A stretch of DNA of 64,000 bases from Paenisporosarcina sp. OV554 (GCF_003058165.1 NZ_QBUC01000001.1:248001-312000); one strand, 5' to 3'; shown: positions 26,678 through 36,703, counted from the stretch's first letter. Made by a program: numbers and translations. Notes: generated from the letters alone by a model not told the origin.

Positions 26678-26707
26678 GTGACATTTTCCCGCATTCTTAC
26701 ATACGAT
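26678..26707 (+). promoter_or_regulatory. Possible sigma-E type promoter before murE
   Basis: GTGACATT (26678-26685) and CATACGAT (26700-26707) with 14-bp spacing match most positions of the mother-cell sigma-E consensus (about 6 of 8 and 6 to 7 of 8). A weaker sigma-A-like pair (TTGACT 26717, TTTTAT 26740) overlaps downstream. Prediction only. Confidence 0.35.
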
Positions 26708-26764
26708 GAACGTACCTTGACTGTAATGTATTCGGTCAATTTTATTTTGTGTAGGAGGGGTACA

Positions 26765-28234
26765 ATGGCTTTTGTCATTGCAGATTTAATAAAAGATTGG
26801 CCTTGTACATGGTTACATGGGTCATTTAATGAATGGATAAGAGGTGTAAAGGAAGATTCGAGAGACGTTCAAACCGGTGATGTCTTTATTGTTATCAAAG
26901 GCAGACATGCCAATGGAGCTGCTTATATAAACGAAGCTATACACAACGGGGCAGTATGTATCATTTCAGAAAATCGTGAAGATGGTCAGTTTTGTAAAGA
27001 TGTGGCTTTTGGAATTGTACCAAATACACGCACTTTTCTTTCTCATGCCAGTTCGCGTATTCATGGAAACCCATCAGAACAGTTACACATTGTTGCAGTT
27101 ACTGGAACGAACGGTAAGACAACGGTGAGTCATATGATTGGTCAACTCCTCACTTTTCTTGGTTATCATACAGCAGTGATTGGGACTCTAGGACTATATG
27201 TTAATGGGGAAAAAATAATAGAGAATTTCCCGTCACTCACGACATGGTCTGCCAGTCATCTTCATCAAACTTTTGCGAAGCTTTTAGCAATGAATGTAAC
27301 TCATGTAATTATTGAAGCCTCATCAATGGGATTAGCACAACACCGACTGGATCATTGTTCGATTCAACAAGGAGTCTTTTTAAATATTGGTCATGATCAT
27401 TTAGAAGATCACAAAGGTATTGAAGCGTACAAGAAAGCAAAATGTAAATTACTTCATTTATCAAAAAAAATCGTCGTTAATGAAGACGACCCTTTTTGGT
27501 TTGAAAAAGCTAAAGAAAGTAATAAAGAAAATAAATGGTTCGGAAAAAAACACCTGATCTTAGAAGAACTAAAACCATTATCCATGACTTTAAAGTTGAA
27601 TGATCGAGATAGAGAGTATTTATTTGAAGTAGGATTTAGCGGGGTCTATAATATTTCAAATATTGCAGCAGCTATTGCGACTGTGCACCAAATGGATATA
27701 CCGATGTCCTCAATTACACCACTCCTCCCACGCCTAACTTTACCTGCAGGTAGATTCCAGTACATTATTAAAGAGCCTTTCCAAGTGGTCATTGATTATG
27801 CTCATACCCCTGAAGCTTTGAAACACGTTCTATCTTCAGCTGCACAAATAACGGCAGGAAATTTACTTGTAATATTTGGTTGTGGTGGGGATCGTGATCA
27901 ATCTAAGCGAAGTGAAATGGGAGATATCGCTGCTGTATACGCAAAATATTTGTGGGTTACATCGGATAATCCTCGTTCAGAAGATCCCTTGAAAATCTGT
28001 CAACAAGTCATAAAAAATTTACCTGTTTCTAACAATATTCATATCGAAATTGATCGAGCGTCCGCTATAGAACAAGCGCTTCGCAGTTTAAAACCTGGCG
28101 ATTTATTATGTATTGCTGGAAAAGGACATGAGTCTACGCAGCACATCGGTAACCAAGTGTTGCCATTTTCAGACGAGCAAACCGTTAGAAAAATTTTTTC
28201 GTCATTATCTACTTCGCTGAATAACGAAAAATGA
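26765..28234 (+). CDS. murE: MurE: UDP-MurNAc-Ala-Glu ligase, meso-diaminopimelate type
   Basis: 489 residues from the ATG at 26765, which follows TAGGAGGGG; a longer frame from GTG 26678 would cover the putative promoter. Mur ligase motifs: TGTNGKTT (113-120) for ATP, Y..AK with the carbamylated-type lysine at 226, DYAHTPE (344-350). The amino-acid pocket is of the meso-DAP kind: DNPR at 401-404 and GKGHE at 452-456, equivalent to the DAP-contacting Arg, Gly and Glu of E. coli MurE. Lysine-type enzymes of staphylococci have DNPA and a different second motif. Located outside the dcw cluster, head-to-head with an aspartokinase domain gene. Confidence 0.85.
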   Translation: MAFVIADLIKDWPCTWLHGSFNEWIRGVKEDSRDVQTGDVFIVIKGRHANGAAYINEAIHNGAVCIISENREDGQFCKDVAFGIVPNTRTFLSHASSRIHGNPSEQLHIVAVTGTNGKTTVSHMIGQLLTFLGYHTAVIGTLGLYVNGEKIIENFPSLTTWSASHLHQTFAKLLAMNVTHVIIEASSMGLAQHRLDHCSIQQGVFLNIGHDHLEDHKGIEAYKKAKCKLLHLSKKIVVNEDDPFWFEKAKESNKENKWFGKKHLILEELKPLSMTLKLNDRDREYLFEVGFSGVYNISNIAAAIATVHQMDIPMSSITPLLPRLTLPAGRFQYIIKEPFQVVIDYAHTPEALKHVLSSAAQITAGNLLVIFGCGGDRDQSKRSEMGDIAAVYAKYLWVTSDNPRSEDPLKICQQVIKNLPVSNNIHIEIDRASAIEQALRSLKPGDLLCIAGKGHESTQHIGNQVLPFSDEQTVRKIFSSLSTSLNNEK

Positions 28235-28693
28235 ACCTGTACCAATGGCTAATAGTTTCCCTTGATCATCTGTAACTTCCCCAGTAGCTACAATGGTTTG
28301 GCGACCTTTGTGAGAAATGGTAGCATGAGCATGTAAATGCCCTTCAGTAGCAGTTGCTAAATAAGTGACAGATAAGTTCGTAGTTACAGCAGCACGATCT
28401 TCAGGTAGTGAATTATTTGCTAAGACACCCATAGCGGTATCTAATAAAACCCCTATAATGCCTCCATGCGGGATACTAAGATTGTTATGAATAAGAGGTG
28501 TGATTGGAATAGAAACCTTGCAGAAATCGTCCGTTAAGCTTCTTTCCATATGAAGTCCAGCACTTAAATAAGTGGACTTTTCTCCTCTTTGTTTCTTCTC
28601 GAAGCCATCCATCCAATTCGATAAAATAGATAAATCTTCCTCTGTGGAATTGCTGATAATCTGTTGAAACTGCGTAACTAATAATTCTTTCAT
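28205..28693 (-). CDS. PaaI-type hotdog thioesterase
   Basis: 162 residues with the hotdog thioesterase signature HGGIIGVLLDTAMG at about residues 76-89 and a following strand pattern typical of PaaI/YbgC-related acyl-CoA thioesterases. A helical N-terminal extension of about 45 residues precedes the domain. Substrate unknown. Its 3' end overlaps the end of the convergent murE by 30 bp, with no terminator between them. Confidence 0.75.
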   Translation of the reverse strand: MKELLVTQFQQIISNSTEEDLSILSNWMDGFEKKQRGEKSTYLSAGLHMERSLTDDFCKVSIPITPLIHNNLSIPHGGIIGVLLDTAMGVLANNSLPEDRAAVTTNLSVTYLATATEGHLHAHATISHKGRQTIVATGEVTDDQGKLLAIGTGSFFVIQRSR

Positions 28694-28779
28694 AATTTTC
28701 TCCTAACTTTTAGCAAATGCATGTCTTTTAATTTCAGTAGTCAATCTGTTATGATAAATACAGATTGGGGGAATGGCCG

Positions 28780-29238
28780 ATGATGATGATGACATCAGAA
28801 TGGGCATCCATTATGGATGAAGGAGATAGTTTGACACAAATGATCTTATCCTCCGAGCTAGCTGAACAATTCAAAGAAGCTTATTTTGCCGTTTACACAG
28901 ACGATTTGTTAAAGAGACAAATTGCTTCGTTTACACAGCTTAAAGAACACTATGAAGATGTTCAACGCTTTGGAAAATATCATCCAGACTATCAGCACGT
29001 GATGAAGTCAATTCGTGTACAAAAACGCGCACTTGATATGAACGAACGTGTCGCAACGTTAAAACTAGCTGAAAACGAATTGCAAGATTTGTTAGATCAA
29101 GTCAGCTTAATTATAGGTAAAACCGTATCTGATTCAGTCAAGGTACCTGTTAGCAATCCATTCTTCGCTGCTGCATCAGATTCTTCATGTAGCACTGGAA
29201 GTTGTGGTACAGGTGGATCTTGTGGATGTTCAGCTTAA
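28780..29238 (+). CDS. ylbF: YlbF, subunit of the Y-complex (RNase Y specificity / competence-sporulation factor)
   Basis: 152 residues from the ATG at 28780, 7 nt after GGGGGA; the longer frame begins at a TTG inside that ribosome site. Helical Com_YlbF domain (about 10-120) and a C-terminal tail with four cysteines (CSTGSCGTGGSCGC). YlbF with YmcA and YaaT forms a complex carrying [4Fe-4S] clusters that guides RNase Y and affects biofilm, competence and sporulation; the tail cysteines fit cluster binding. The neighbours ylbD and ylbE of B. subtilis are absent. Confidence 0.88.
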   Translation: MMMMTSEWASIMDEGDSLTQMILSSELAEQFKEAYFAVYTDDLLKRQIASFTQLKEHYEDVQRFGKYHPDYQHVMKSIRVQKRALDMNERVATLKLAENELQDLLDQVSLIIGKTVSDSVKVPVSNPFFAAASDSSCSTGSCGTGGSCGCSA

Positions 29239-29258
29239 AATAAATGCATGTGCCATTT

Positions 29259-29301
29259 TAAGCTCGCATTGCAGATCGCTTGTAAAGCATGTGCGAGCTT
29301 A
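29259..29301. other. Inverted repeat without T run after ylbF
   Basis: TAAGCTCGCA (29259-29268) and TGCGAGCTTA (29292-29301) form a perfect 10-bp stem with a 23-nt loop. There is no T tract, so it is not a standard terminator; it may protect the ylbF 3' end. Confidence 0.5.
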
Positions 29302-29367
29302 GGCTTCATACAAAGTTCTTATTATTGAAGTATGTAAGTTGCACGTTCAATATATTCTCTTCCATAG

Positions 29368-29402
29368 AAAAAGGATGTGCGAGTAATGTGCACATCCTTT
29401 TT
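29368..29402. terminator. Bidirectional terminator between ylbF and the GDPD gene
   Basis: AAAAAGGATGTGC and GCACATCCTTTTT form a 13-bp stem with a 9-nt loop. Confidence 0.9.
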
Positions 29403-29403
29403 C

Positions 29404-30312
29404 TTATGCGTGTTTTTCAGCCAATAAAGTAACCGCTAAATCAGGTCGGTCAGTTATGATGCCTTTTGCACCTGCAAGAAATAGTCGTTCCATTGTGTGT
29501 GAATCATTTATTGTCCAGTAGTGAACGGGTACATTTAAGTTACTTAAGAATTTAATGAAACCTTCACCATCAAGTGGGAAAACACCCGATTTTACAGGAA
29601 TTTGAATCACGTCCGCACGAGGGTGATACAAGTGACCAAACTGGCTAGTATAAGCAGTGTATGCTTTACGAACTTCGTTTTCACCGGCCCCTAAAGCCAC
29701 CGTGTTTTGTGCATATAAGTTAAATCGATCGATTTGTTCGTCATAGAAACTTGTAACAACCACCAGGTTTTGCGCATTCAATTCTTCAATTAATCGCCAC
29801 AATTTTGAAGGGATTAAACTACCTTCATACGTGTCAGGAGAATCCTTCATATCAATATTAATCAACATTTGTGGGAACTCTTCAAATAACTCACGGAGCG
29901 TAATAAAGGTTTCTCCTTTACCACGATACTCATATTCTTGTTGAGTATTAATAAATTGATAGCCTAAGTCGTAAGTCTTTAGTTCCGAGAGTGTCATATC
30001 AGATACACGTCCAGAACCATTAGTCGTACGGTCAATAAACTCATCATGGAATACAATAATCTCTTCATCTTTAGTTAAACGAATATCAATTTCAAATCCG
30101 TGAACACCCAGTTCAGCGGCTTTTTTAAATGCAATCATAGAGTTTTCAGGAGCAATTTGAGAACCACCGCGATGAGCTAATATTATCGGTTGTCCATATT
30201 GAAGAGCTTCCTTATCTAGTCGTTTTTGAGGTTTTGAGATGGCTTTTGAGCCTGCCCAGGCGGCAGCACCAGCTGCTGCAATTGCAAATGCTACTTTCGT
30301 TTTCTTTCCCAT
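29404..30312 (-). CDS. Glycerophosphodiester phosphodiesterase family protein
   Basis: 302 residues from the ATG that follows GAGGAGGAATTAGGC. After an N-terminal hydrophobic segment (about 5-23, anchor or signal) comes a GDPD TIM barrel: LAHRGGSQIAPENSM with the catalytic His, GFEIDIRLTKDEEIIVFHDEFIDRTTNG with metal and acid-base residues, and the end GAKGIITDRPD. It hydrolyses glycerophosphodiesters to glycerol-3-phosphate and an alcohol, likely at the outer membrane face. Not part of the B. subtilis order here. Confidence 0.85.
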   Translation of the reverse strand: MGKKTKVAFAIAAAGAAAWAGSKAISKPQKRLDKEALQYGQPIILAHRGGSQIAPENSMIAFKKAAELGVHGFEIDIRLTKDEEIIVFHDEFIDRTTNGSGRVSDMTLSELKTYDLGYQFINTQQEYEYRGKGETFITLRELFEEFPQMLINIDMKDSPDTYEGSLIPSKLWRLIEELNAQNLVVVTSFYDEQIDRFNLYAQNTVALGAGENEVRKAYTAYTSQFGHLYHPRADVIQIPVKSGVFPLDGEGFIKFLSNLNVPVHYWTINDSHTMERLFLAGAKGIITDRPDLAVTLLAEKHA

Positions 30313-30442
30313 GCCTAATTCCTCCTCAAGCAAACTTGCTTTTATCATTATAAAGGATATTGTACCAAACTGACAGCTTCAAGCGGTTGCGAACGTTTTC
30401 TTTCGTATGGTATTCTTTTAAGTAAGAAAAGAGGGAACTCGC

Positions 30443-30715
30443 ATGAATGACCGACAAGGGCTAATTGTATATGTACATCATTTAAAACAAGCGAAATCGC
30501 TGAGAAAATATGGCCATGTTCAATATATTTCTCGAAAACTTAAGTATGTCGTTATGTATTGCGACCTCGATCAAATTGAAGCGATTTCAACAAAGTTACA
30601 AAAGCTTCCTTTTGTTAAAGAAGTCAGTCCATCTTACCGTCCTTTTGTTAAAACTGAATATGAAAATTCTAAACCAGATAAAGCGAAAGAATACGACTAT
30701 AAAACTGGCTTATAA
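30443..30715 (+). CDS. ylbG: UPF0298 protein YlbG
   Basis: 90 residues matching YlbG/UPF0298: [21 protein letters not shown], then a strand pattern YVVMYCD and [12 protein letters not shown]. Small ferredoxin-like fold, function unknown. GAGGGAAC before the ATG. The stop is 1 bp from the end of the convergent DUF7147 gene. Confidence 0.85.
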   Translation: MNDRQGLIVYVHHLKQAKSLRKYGHVQYISRKLKYVVMYCDLDQIEAISTKLQKLPFVKEVSPSYRPFVKTEYENSKPDKAKEYDYKTGL

Positions 30716-30716
30716 G

Positions 30717-31106
30717 TTACCTTAGAGGCGGCAATATATGATGCAATCTGAGTAAACCAGTTAGGTATTGATGATACAAAGCTGGTTCTGCAAAATAAGA
30801 TGAATGCTTAACTTCAAGACGGTGTGGGGAGTAATTTCTTTCCTGCAACGTCTTTTCAATTAATAGGATTCGCTTACTTGTTTTTTCATCAGAGTACTCA
30901 ATGCCTTCTCGACAATAATAGATGGGCATAAAATTCCCTTCACTTGCTGGTTTTAATACTAAAGCGACACTCAATTTTTTGACGTCCTTCAATACAGATG
31001 TGAAAATACATACATGGTGAAAACGATCTTCGTTAGTTTTCAGCAATTCCAACCATTCATAAATATCGCTATAACCTTCTCCGAGTTCAATAAAACGTTG
31101 AATCAT
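30717..31106 (-). CDS. DUF7147 family protein
   Basis: About 129 residues starting MIQRFIELGEGYSDIYEWLEL, which I recognise as a short conserved Bacillales family (recently DUF7147), sometimes mislabelled methylthioribose kinase. No kinase motif is visible. Function unknown. An ATG five codons upstream (31121) touches its ribosome site directly, so the second ATG is preferred, though its spacing to AAAGG is long. Located between ylbG and rsmD. Confidence 0.6.
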   Translation of the reverse strand: MIQRFIELGEGYSDIYEWLELLKTNEDRFHHVCIFTSVLKDVKKLSVALVLKPASEGNFMPIYYCREGIEYSDEKTSKRILLIEKTLQERNYSPHRLEVKHSSYFAEPALYHQYLTGLLRLHHILPPLR

Positions 31107-31220
31107 ACGAGAATGACACATCCTTTCTATTGCATCTTATCATGGCTGTTGCCATGAAGCATACGCAAAAGTAAGACATGACTATATAAATAACTGATGA
31201 AATAGTCAAGGAGGAACTTC

Positions 31221-32268
<1,048 letters not shown>

Positions 32269-32293
32269 ATCCTACGACGTTACCTAATGAAGG

Positions 32294-32336
32294 AAAAAGA
32301 TGGCGATGTGACGAAGTCACACCGCCATCTTTTTTC
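32294..32336 (+). terminator. Terminator after coaD
   Basis: AAAAAGATGGCG-TGTGAC and GTCACA-CGCCATCTTTTT form a long stem with one mismatch and a GAA loop. Confidence 0.9.
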
Positions 32337-32420
32337 ATGGAATCTACCGATGTTCCGAAGGATGTAGCCACACTCTTTATTGTCGCAACTATCCAATTTC
32401 CTCCTAATTCACAAAAGGAA

Positions 32421-32452
32421 ATACCTGATTCGCTTTTTCACGAGTCAGGTAT
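32421..32452 (-). terminator. Possible terminator of ylbJ
   Basis: ATACCTGATTCG (32421-32432) and CGAGTCAGGTAT (32441-32452) form a 12-bp stem with one wobble pair; on the minus strand a T-rich but imperfect tract follows. The rest of the 311-bp gap 32269-32579 shows no gene. Confidence 0.5.
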
Positions 32453-32579
32453 CTGTTGAAAAACCAACTATTCTTTGTTCTATGGCCGAAAGATGACTTG
32501 AAACTTTTGTCGTTCGTGTACGTCTAAAACTATGGCAAAAGAATATAAGATAGACTCATAGAAAAGTATGGGCACTTTC

Positions 32580-33470
32580 TTATAGAAAAAGATAACAACT
32601 GCCTACAAATAAAAGAAAATGAATAAAACGATAAAAAATATAGGGTCTTAACGAAAGTTTGGCTGATTTCGCCAACACCATGATTTGCATATGTATACTC
32701 AAGCCATTGAAGGAGAGAATGCTCACAACTAAAAGAGGAAAGAACGTTTCCATCTTAAACAATTGATGAGCTATTTCTAAACCAGCAGTCATTTCAAAAA
32801 ACGAATAGATAAAGACAGATACTTGATGAGGAACTCCATCAAAAATCACCTTAATAATTTGCCTAATGACCGTACTTATAGTCGTGAAGAAAACAACTGT
32901 AGTTGCGACCAATAGTAGAATAGAGGCTGTTTGATTAATGCCTTCACTTAATGGTGAAGTGACGGGTTTGACAATGTGATCATTTTTAACAATTTTTGGC
33001 ATGGGCACGAATACATGTAGAAACACTAGAAAAACGAGATTGATACTATGTAGAATAAGCAAAAGAATAATACCTGAATTGACAGATGAAAGAAACTGGC
33101 TACCAACAACTCCTACAACAAACATGGGGCTAGGAGCATGACAGATACCTAATAAGTGGCTCGCATGTTTTTTACTAATCATGCTTGATTGTGAAAGTGT
33201 TGATATTGTGGCAGCACCAGTTGGGAACCCCCCAAATGCACCAATTGCATAGATTTTAATACTATTGCTGACATGGGACTGCCATTTGTTTTTCTTGTAA
33301 AGTTCATACAAGAGCCATTGAGAGACGACTAGATAAGGCAATAAATAAGGTAACAATCGCTTTAAAAAGACTTCAAGTCCTAACTGTGCTCCTTGATGGG
33401 CAATACCCGGCATAAAAATAAACAATGTCATGAGAAACCAGCAAATGAATAAAATAGTCTTGTGTAGCAT
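32580..33470 (-). CDS. ylbJ: YlbJ-like sporulation membrane protein (Gate/nucleoside-recognition domain)
   Basis: 296 residues with about eight membrane segments. The GFPTGAATISTL region and the later GINQTASILLLVATTVVFFTT match the paired Gate domains of YlbJ. B. subtilis YlbJ is a sigma-E-dependent integral membrane protein of sporulation, about 400 residues; this one is distinctly shorter, lacking roughly 100 residues. Assignment rests on motif and position between coaD and ylbL, on the minus strand. Confidence 0.7.
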   Translation of the reverse strand: MLHKTILFICWFLMTLFIFMPGIAHQGAQLGLEVFLKRLLPYLLPYLVVSQWLLYELYKKNKWQSHVSNSIKIYAIGAFGGFPTGAATISTLSQSSMISKKHASHLLGICHAPSPMFVVGVVGSQFLSSVNSGIILLLILHSINLVFLVFLHVFVPMPKIVKNDHIVKPVTSPLSEGINQTASILLLVATTVVFFTTISTVIRQIIKVIFDGVPHQVSVFIYSFFEMTAGLEIAHQLFKMETFFPLLVVSILSFNGLSIHMQIMVLAKSAKLSLRPYIFYRFIHFLLFVGSCYLFL

Positions 33471-33570
33471 GCGGAATTTCCTCGTTTCAACCGTTTTGTC
33501 AGAAGTAAAGTGAAAGTGCTACACTATATATATGCAGAAAGAACGCTTGTCATCATGGAGGTGGAGAAAC

Positions 33571-34623
33571 ATGTTTAAGAAAAGTACAATTGGCTTTCTC
33601 TTAGTCTGTATTTTATTGATTAGCGCAAGTTTTTATCCGGTCGATGCATACATCACAAAACCTGGTGGGGCTTATCCACTAGAACCACTCGTAAGTGTCC
33701 AAGGTGGAGACGAAGATGATAAGGGAGTAATGAGTTTAATGACTATCGCATTATCAAAAGCGACGCCATTAACTTATGCATGGGCTAAAGTTTCGGATCA
33801 TCAAAAAATACTGGAAACTAATCAGGTGAGAAATCCTGATGAAGATGATAAAGAATATAATATTCGCCAACTACATCTCATGTCACAGTCACAGTTCAAT
33901 GCTATACAAGTAGCATTTGAAAAAGCAGGGAAGCCTTATGAAATTACAACAAAAGGCGTGTTTATTTTAAATGTATTACCTGGTGGAGCAGCTGACGGAT
34001 TGCTTGAAGCTGGAGATCGAATTATTAAGATAGATGAAGTGGCAAGTGATAATCAACAAAGTTTGGTTGACTATTTGGGAGAAAAAGCTATAGGTGATGT
34101 CATCACCTTACAAGTAGAGCGTGAAGGCAAAATCGAGTCAATTGAAGTGGAATTAAAACCGATTCCAAGTGAAACCAGTCGTGCCGGTTTAGGTATTTCG
34201 TTTGCTGAAGATAAAGAAATTACCACGACACCAGAAGTAAACATTAAAGCGGATGATATCGGGGGGCCTTCAGCAGGGTTGATGTTTACTTTAGAAATTC
34301 TGAATCAGCTAATGGATGAAGATTTAACAAAAGGTTATAATGTGGCAGGAACAGGTACGATGCAAGAAACCGGAGAAGTTGGACGGATTGGCGGAATTGA
34401 TTTAAAAGTGATTGCTGCAAATGAAGCGGATATCGAGATTTTCTTTGCACCTGATGACGAGTTACCAGAGGAAGTTTTGAAAAATAATCCTTCCTTACGC
34501 TCAAATTATTTAGAAGCAAAAGAAGTGGCTGAAAAAATTGGCACGAAAATGAAAATCGTGCCAGTTAAAACAGTTGATGATGCATTAGCGTATTTAGAAG
34601 AAATGGAAGCGAAAAAGAATTAA
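33571..34623 (+). CDS. ylbL: PDZ-Lon membrane protease YlbL (SepM-like)
   Basis: 350 residues from the ATG after GGAGGTGGAG. Signal-anchor helix (about 5-25), a PDZ domain (about 105-185, GGAADGLLEAGDRIIKID) and a C-terminal Lon-type serine protease domain with the Ser in GGPSAGLMF and a Lys further on (GGIDLKVIAA). Acts outside the membrane; in B. subtilis YlbL is one of two proteases that degrade the SOS cell-division inhibitor YneA. Convergent with tmcAL, overlapping by 4 bp. Confidence 0.88.
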   Translation: MFKKSTIGFLLVCILLISASFYPVDAYITKPGGAYPLEPLVSVQGGDEDDKGVMSLMTIALSKATPLTYAWAKVSDHQKILETNQVRNPDEDDKEYNIRQLHLMSQSQFNAIQVAFEKAGKPYEITTKGVFILNVLPGGAADGLLEAGDRIIKIDEVASDNQQSLVDYLGEKAIGDVITLQVEREGKIESIEVELKPIPSETSRAGLGISFAEDKEITTTPEVNIKADDIGGPSAGLMFTLEILNQLMDEDLTKGYNVAGTGTMQETGEVGRIGGIDLKVIAANEADIEIFFAPDDELPEEVLKNNPSLRSNYLEAKEVAEKIGTKMKIVPVKTVDDALAYLEEMEAKKN

Positions 34624-35831
34624 ATGATAATCGGTGTTTTGCGAAAATCTAAACCAATGGGACGTTCTATTTTAGACGATTGAAGTCCTAATTGATATAA
34701 ATCTGTTGCCCGAATATCTAAATCTAATAAAGAGTCTTTTGTTGCTGCAGCTCGACTTACGAGGGGCAACGAAAGGCTTTTTTTCTTTTGATTTAAATAT
34801 TTTTGACCTTCGTGTGTCATGCCAAGTACACGTAAATAGGTCGGATTTGGATGTGATTTTAATGCATCCCAAGTAAAACCTGTATAAATATGTGTGAGCA
34901 TGCGTTGAATACGTGTCCAAGTGTATCGTTTAGATTTAACATGTGTCATGAACTCTTCAAATGTTTCGCTTTTAATGGCAGCTTCATAAATTAAATTCTC
35001 AATGCCTTCTGTCACTTCTGCATAAGAAGCGAGTTCTTTTAAAGAAGAACGAATAATGGTAAATCGAAGGCGCGGCCAAAACTGTGGCCAGCTGCCAAAC
35101 ACACCGACCGACTCTTTCCATTTCAATAAAAGGTCAAGTGAAGTTTGTGGCATGAAATTTGCCAGTGCATCAATGGATCCTTCTTCGAAAATTGCTTTAC
35201 GAATGCCAGTTGCGCTTGCTATTGATTGGCTTTCGTCAACCTCATCATGGTAATTAGCTATTATTCGTTGGATAGTAAAAGGCTTCATGCGTGCGTTTAT
35301 TTGATTTGCTGCTTCTACATAATGATAACCAAGAATATTGTTTGGTTTTGATAAATCCACTAATCGTAAGTTGTTGTCTTTAGTGATCTCAGCGTAAGAT
35401 TGATTTAAAGACTTGGGATAACTAAATCCAAGTTTCATGTATTGTTTAATCAATTTTTGGTAAGTCTGTTGTTGTGAAGTAATGACTTCATATGTGTTAG
35501 TAAAGGGTTCAATTGTACCTTCTTCACTACCAAAACAAAAAGCATCACAACCAAGGGCTTCTAATAATGCAATAGACCCACGTGCAAAGTCGCTGGCTTG
35601 TGCTGTGGCAAATACATAAGGAAGTTCAATAACAAGGTCTACGCCAGCTTTTAAGGCCATTTCAGACCGTGTCCATTTATCTACAAGTGAAGGTTCACCA
35701 CGTTGCAAAAAATTTCCGCTCATTACAGCGATAATAATATCTGCTGCTGTTTTATTACGGGATTCTTTGATATGATAGAAGTGTCCGTTATGAAACGGAT
35801 TATGTTCGACGACTATACCAGTTGCTTTCAA
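34620..35831 (-). CDS. tmcAL: tRNA(Met) cytidine acetate ligase TmcAL (YlbM)
   Basis: 403 residues. The N-terminal nucleotidyltransferase motif VVEHNPFHNGHFYHI is complete, followed by SGNFLQRGEP. TmcAL uses ATP and acetate to make N4-acetylcytidine at the wobble position of elongator tRNA-Met. TTG start with AAAGGGGG before it. Position between ylbL and ylbN as in B. subtilis, but convergent with ylbL. Confidence 0.9.
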   Translation of the reverse strand: MKATGIVVEHNPFHNGHFYHIKESRNKTAADIIIAVMSGNFLQRGEPSLVDKWTRSEMALKAGVDLVIELPYVFATAQASDFARGSIALLEALGCDAFCFGSEEGTIEPFTNTYEVITSQQQTYQKLIKQYMKLGFSYPKSLNQSYAEITKDNNLRLVDLSKPNNILGYHYVEAANQINARMKPFTIQRIIANYHDEVDESQSIASATGIRKAIFEEGSIDALANFMPQTSLDLLLKWKESVGVFGSWPQFWPRLRFTIIRSSLKELASYAEVTEGIENLIYEAAIKSETFEEFMTHVKSKRYTWTRIQRMLTHIYTGFTWDALKSHPNPTYLRVLGMTHEGQKYLNQKKKSLSLPLVSRAAATKDSLLDLDIRATDLYQLGLQSSKIERPIGLDFRKTPIII

Positions 35832-35896
35832 GATTGTGACCCCCTTTCATATTATTTGATTATACTGGTCAAAATATGGAGTGACAAGAAATTATC

Positions 35897-35925
35897 TTGA
35901 CATCTAAATTCCTGCATTATATAAT
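35897..35925 (+). promoter_or_regulatory. Perfect consensus sigma-A promoter for ylbN-rpmF
   Basis: TTGACA (35897-35902) and TATAAT (35920-35925), exactly 17 bp apart, 29 bp before the ylbN start. Both hexamers match the consensus fully, fitting strong constitutive expression of a ribosomal protein unit. Confidence 0.9.
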
Positions 35926-35954
35926 CAACTTTGTTGTCTTGAGGTGATAAACGA

Positions 35955-36485
35955 ATGAAATGGGCAATTCATCAACTATCTAAATATCGCCATGACGGGA
36001 TGCCAATTGACGAAATGGTACAATTGGATGAAGTTATGACACGTAACCCGGACATCCGGAAAATCTCACCCGTTCATGTAAAAGGGCACTGCACATTTGG
36101 TGCAGCGCAAATGACTTGTCATTTTCAACTTACAGGCACCCTTACTTTACCATGTGCTCGCACGTGGGAAGATGTTGAGTATCCGTTTGATATTCAAACA
36201 GTTGAACATTTTAGTTGGTCAGAAGCACATAAGGAAGACGATGGTGATATTCATTTTGTAGAAGGCGATGTTATAAATGTCGACCCTGTACTCGAAGAAT
36301 TAATTATTGTTGAAATCCCTATACAAGTGTTTAAGGAAGGTGCAGAGCATCAACCGATACCTGGCGGCAAAAATTGGTCGTACTTAACAGATGAGGAATT
36401 GGCTGCAAAAGAAGAAAATGAACCTAAAAAATCGGATCCTAGACTTGCTGATTTAGCAAAGTATTTTGATCAAACAGACGAATAA
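35955..36485 (+). CDS. ylbN: YceD/YlbN (DUF177) protein
   Basis: 176 residues of the DUF177/YceD family, nearly always linked to rpm[17 protein letters not shown] carries the usual strand with cysteine, then acidic segments EDDGDIHF and a lysine-rich end. Plant and bacterial relatives are involved in 23S rRNA accumulation; the exact role is open. GAGGTGATAA before the ATG. Followed 23 bp later by rpmF. Confidence 0.9.
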   Translation: MKWAIHQLSKYRHDGMPIDEMVQLDEVMTRNPDIRKISPVHVKGHCTFGAAQMTCHFQLTGTLTLPCARTWEDVEYPFDIQTVEHFSWSEAHKEDDGDIHFVEGDVINVDPVLEELIIVEIPIQVFKEGAEHQPIPGGKNWSYLTDEELAAKEENEPKKSDPRLADLAKYFDQTDE

Positions 36486-36508
36486 CGATCTGTAAGGAGG
36501 TGCCACCA

Positions 36509-36685
36509 ATGGCTGTACCGTTTAGAAAGACTTCTAAAACAGTAAAAAGAAAACGTCGTACGCATTTCAAATTATCTCTACCTGGAATGGTAGCTTGCCC
36601 AAACTGTGGTGAATCGAAATTGGCTCACCATGTTTGTAAATCATGCGGACATTACAAAGGGAAAGAAGTTGTAGCGAGCAAATAA
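36509..36685 (+). CDS. rpmF: 50S ribosomal protein L32
   Basis: 58 residues: [20 protein letters not shown] start and a zinc ribbon with two CxxC pairs (CPNC, CKSC). This is the zinc-binding (C+) form of L32. A TAAGGAGGTG site precedes the ATG at 36509; the in-frame GTG at 36500 lies inside that site. Confidence 0.96.
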   Translation: MAVPFRKTSKTVKRKRRTHFKLSLPGMVACPNCGESKLAHHVCKSCGHYKGKEVVASK

Positions 36686-36703
36686 TTCAGTATTTGTTCA
36701 TAT

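Noticed and set aside
29259-29301. Inverted repeat considered as a riboswitch or terminator
   Set aside because: A single stem without T run or conserved aptamer features; recorded only as an inverted repeat.
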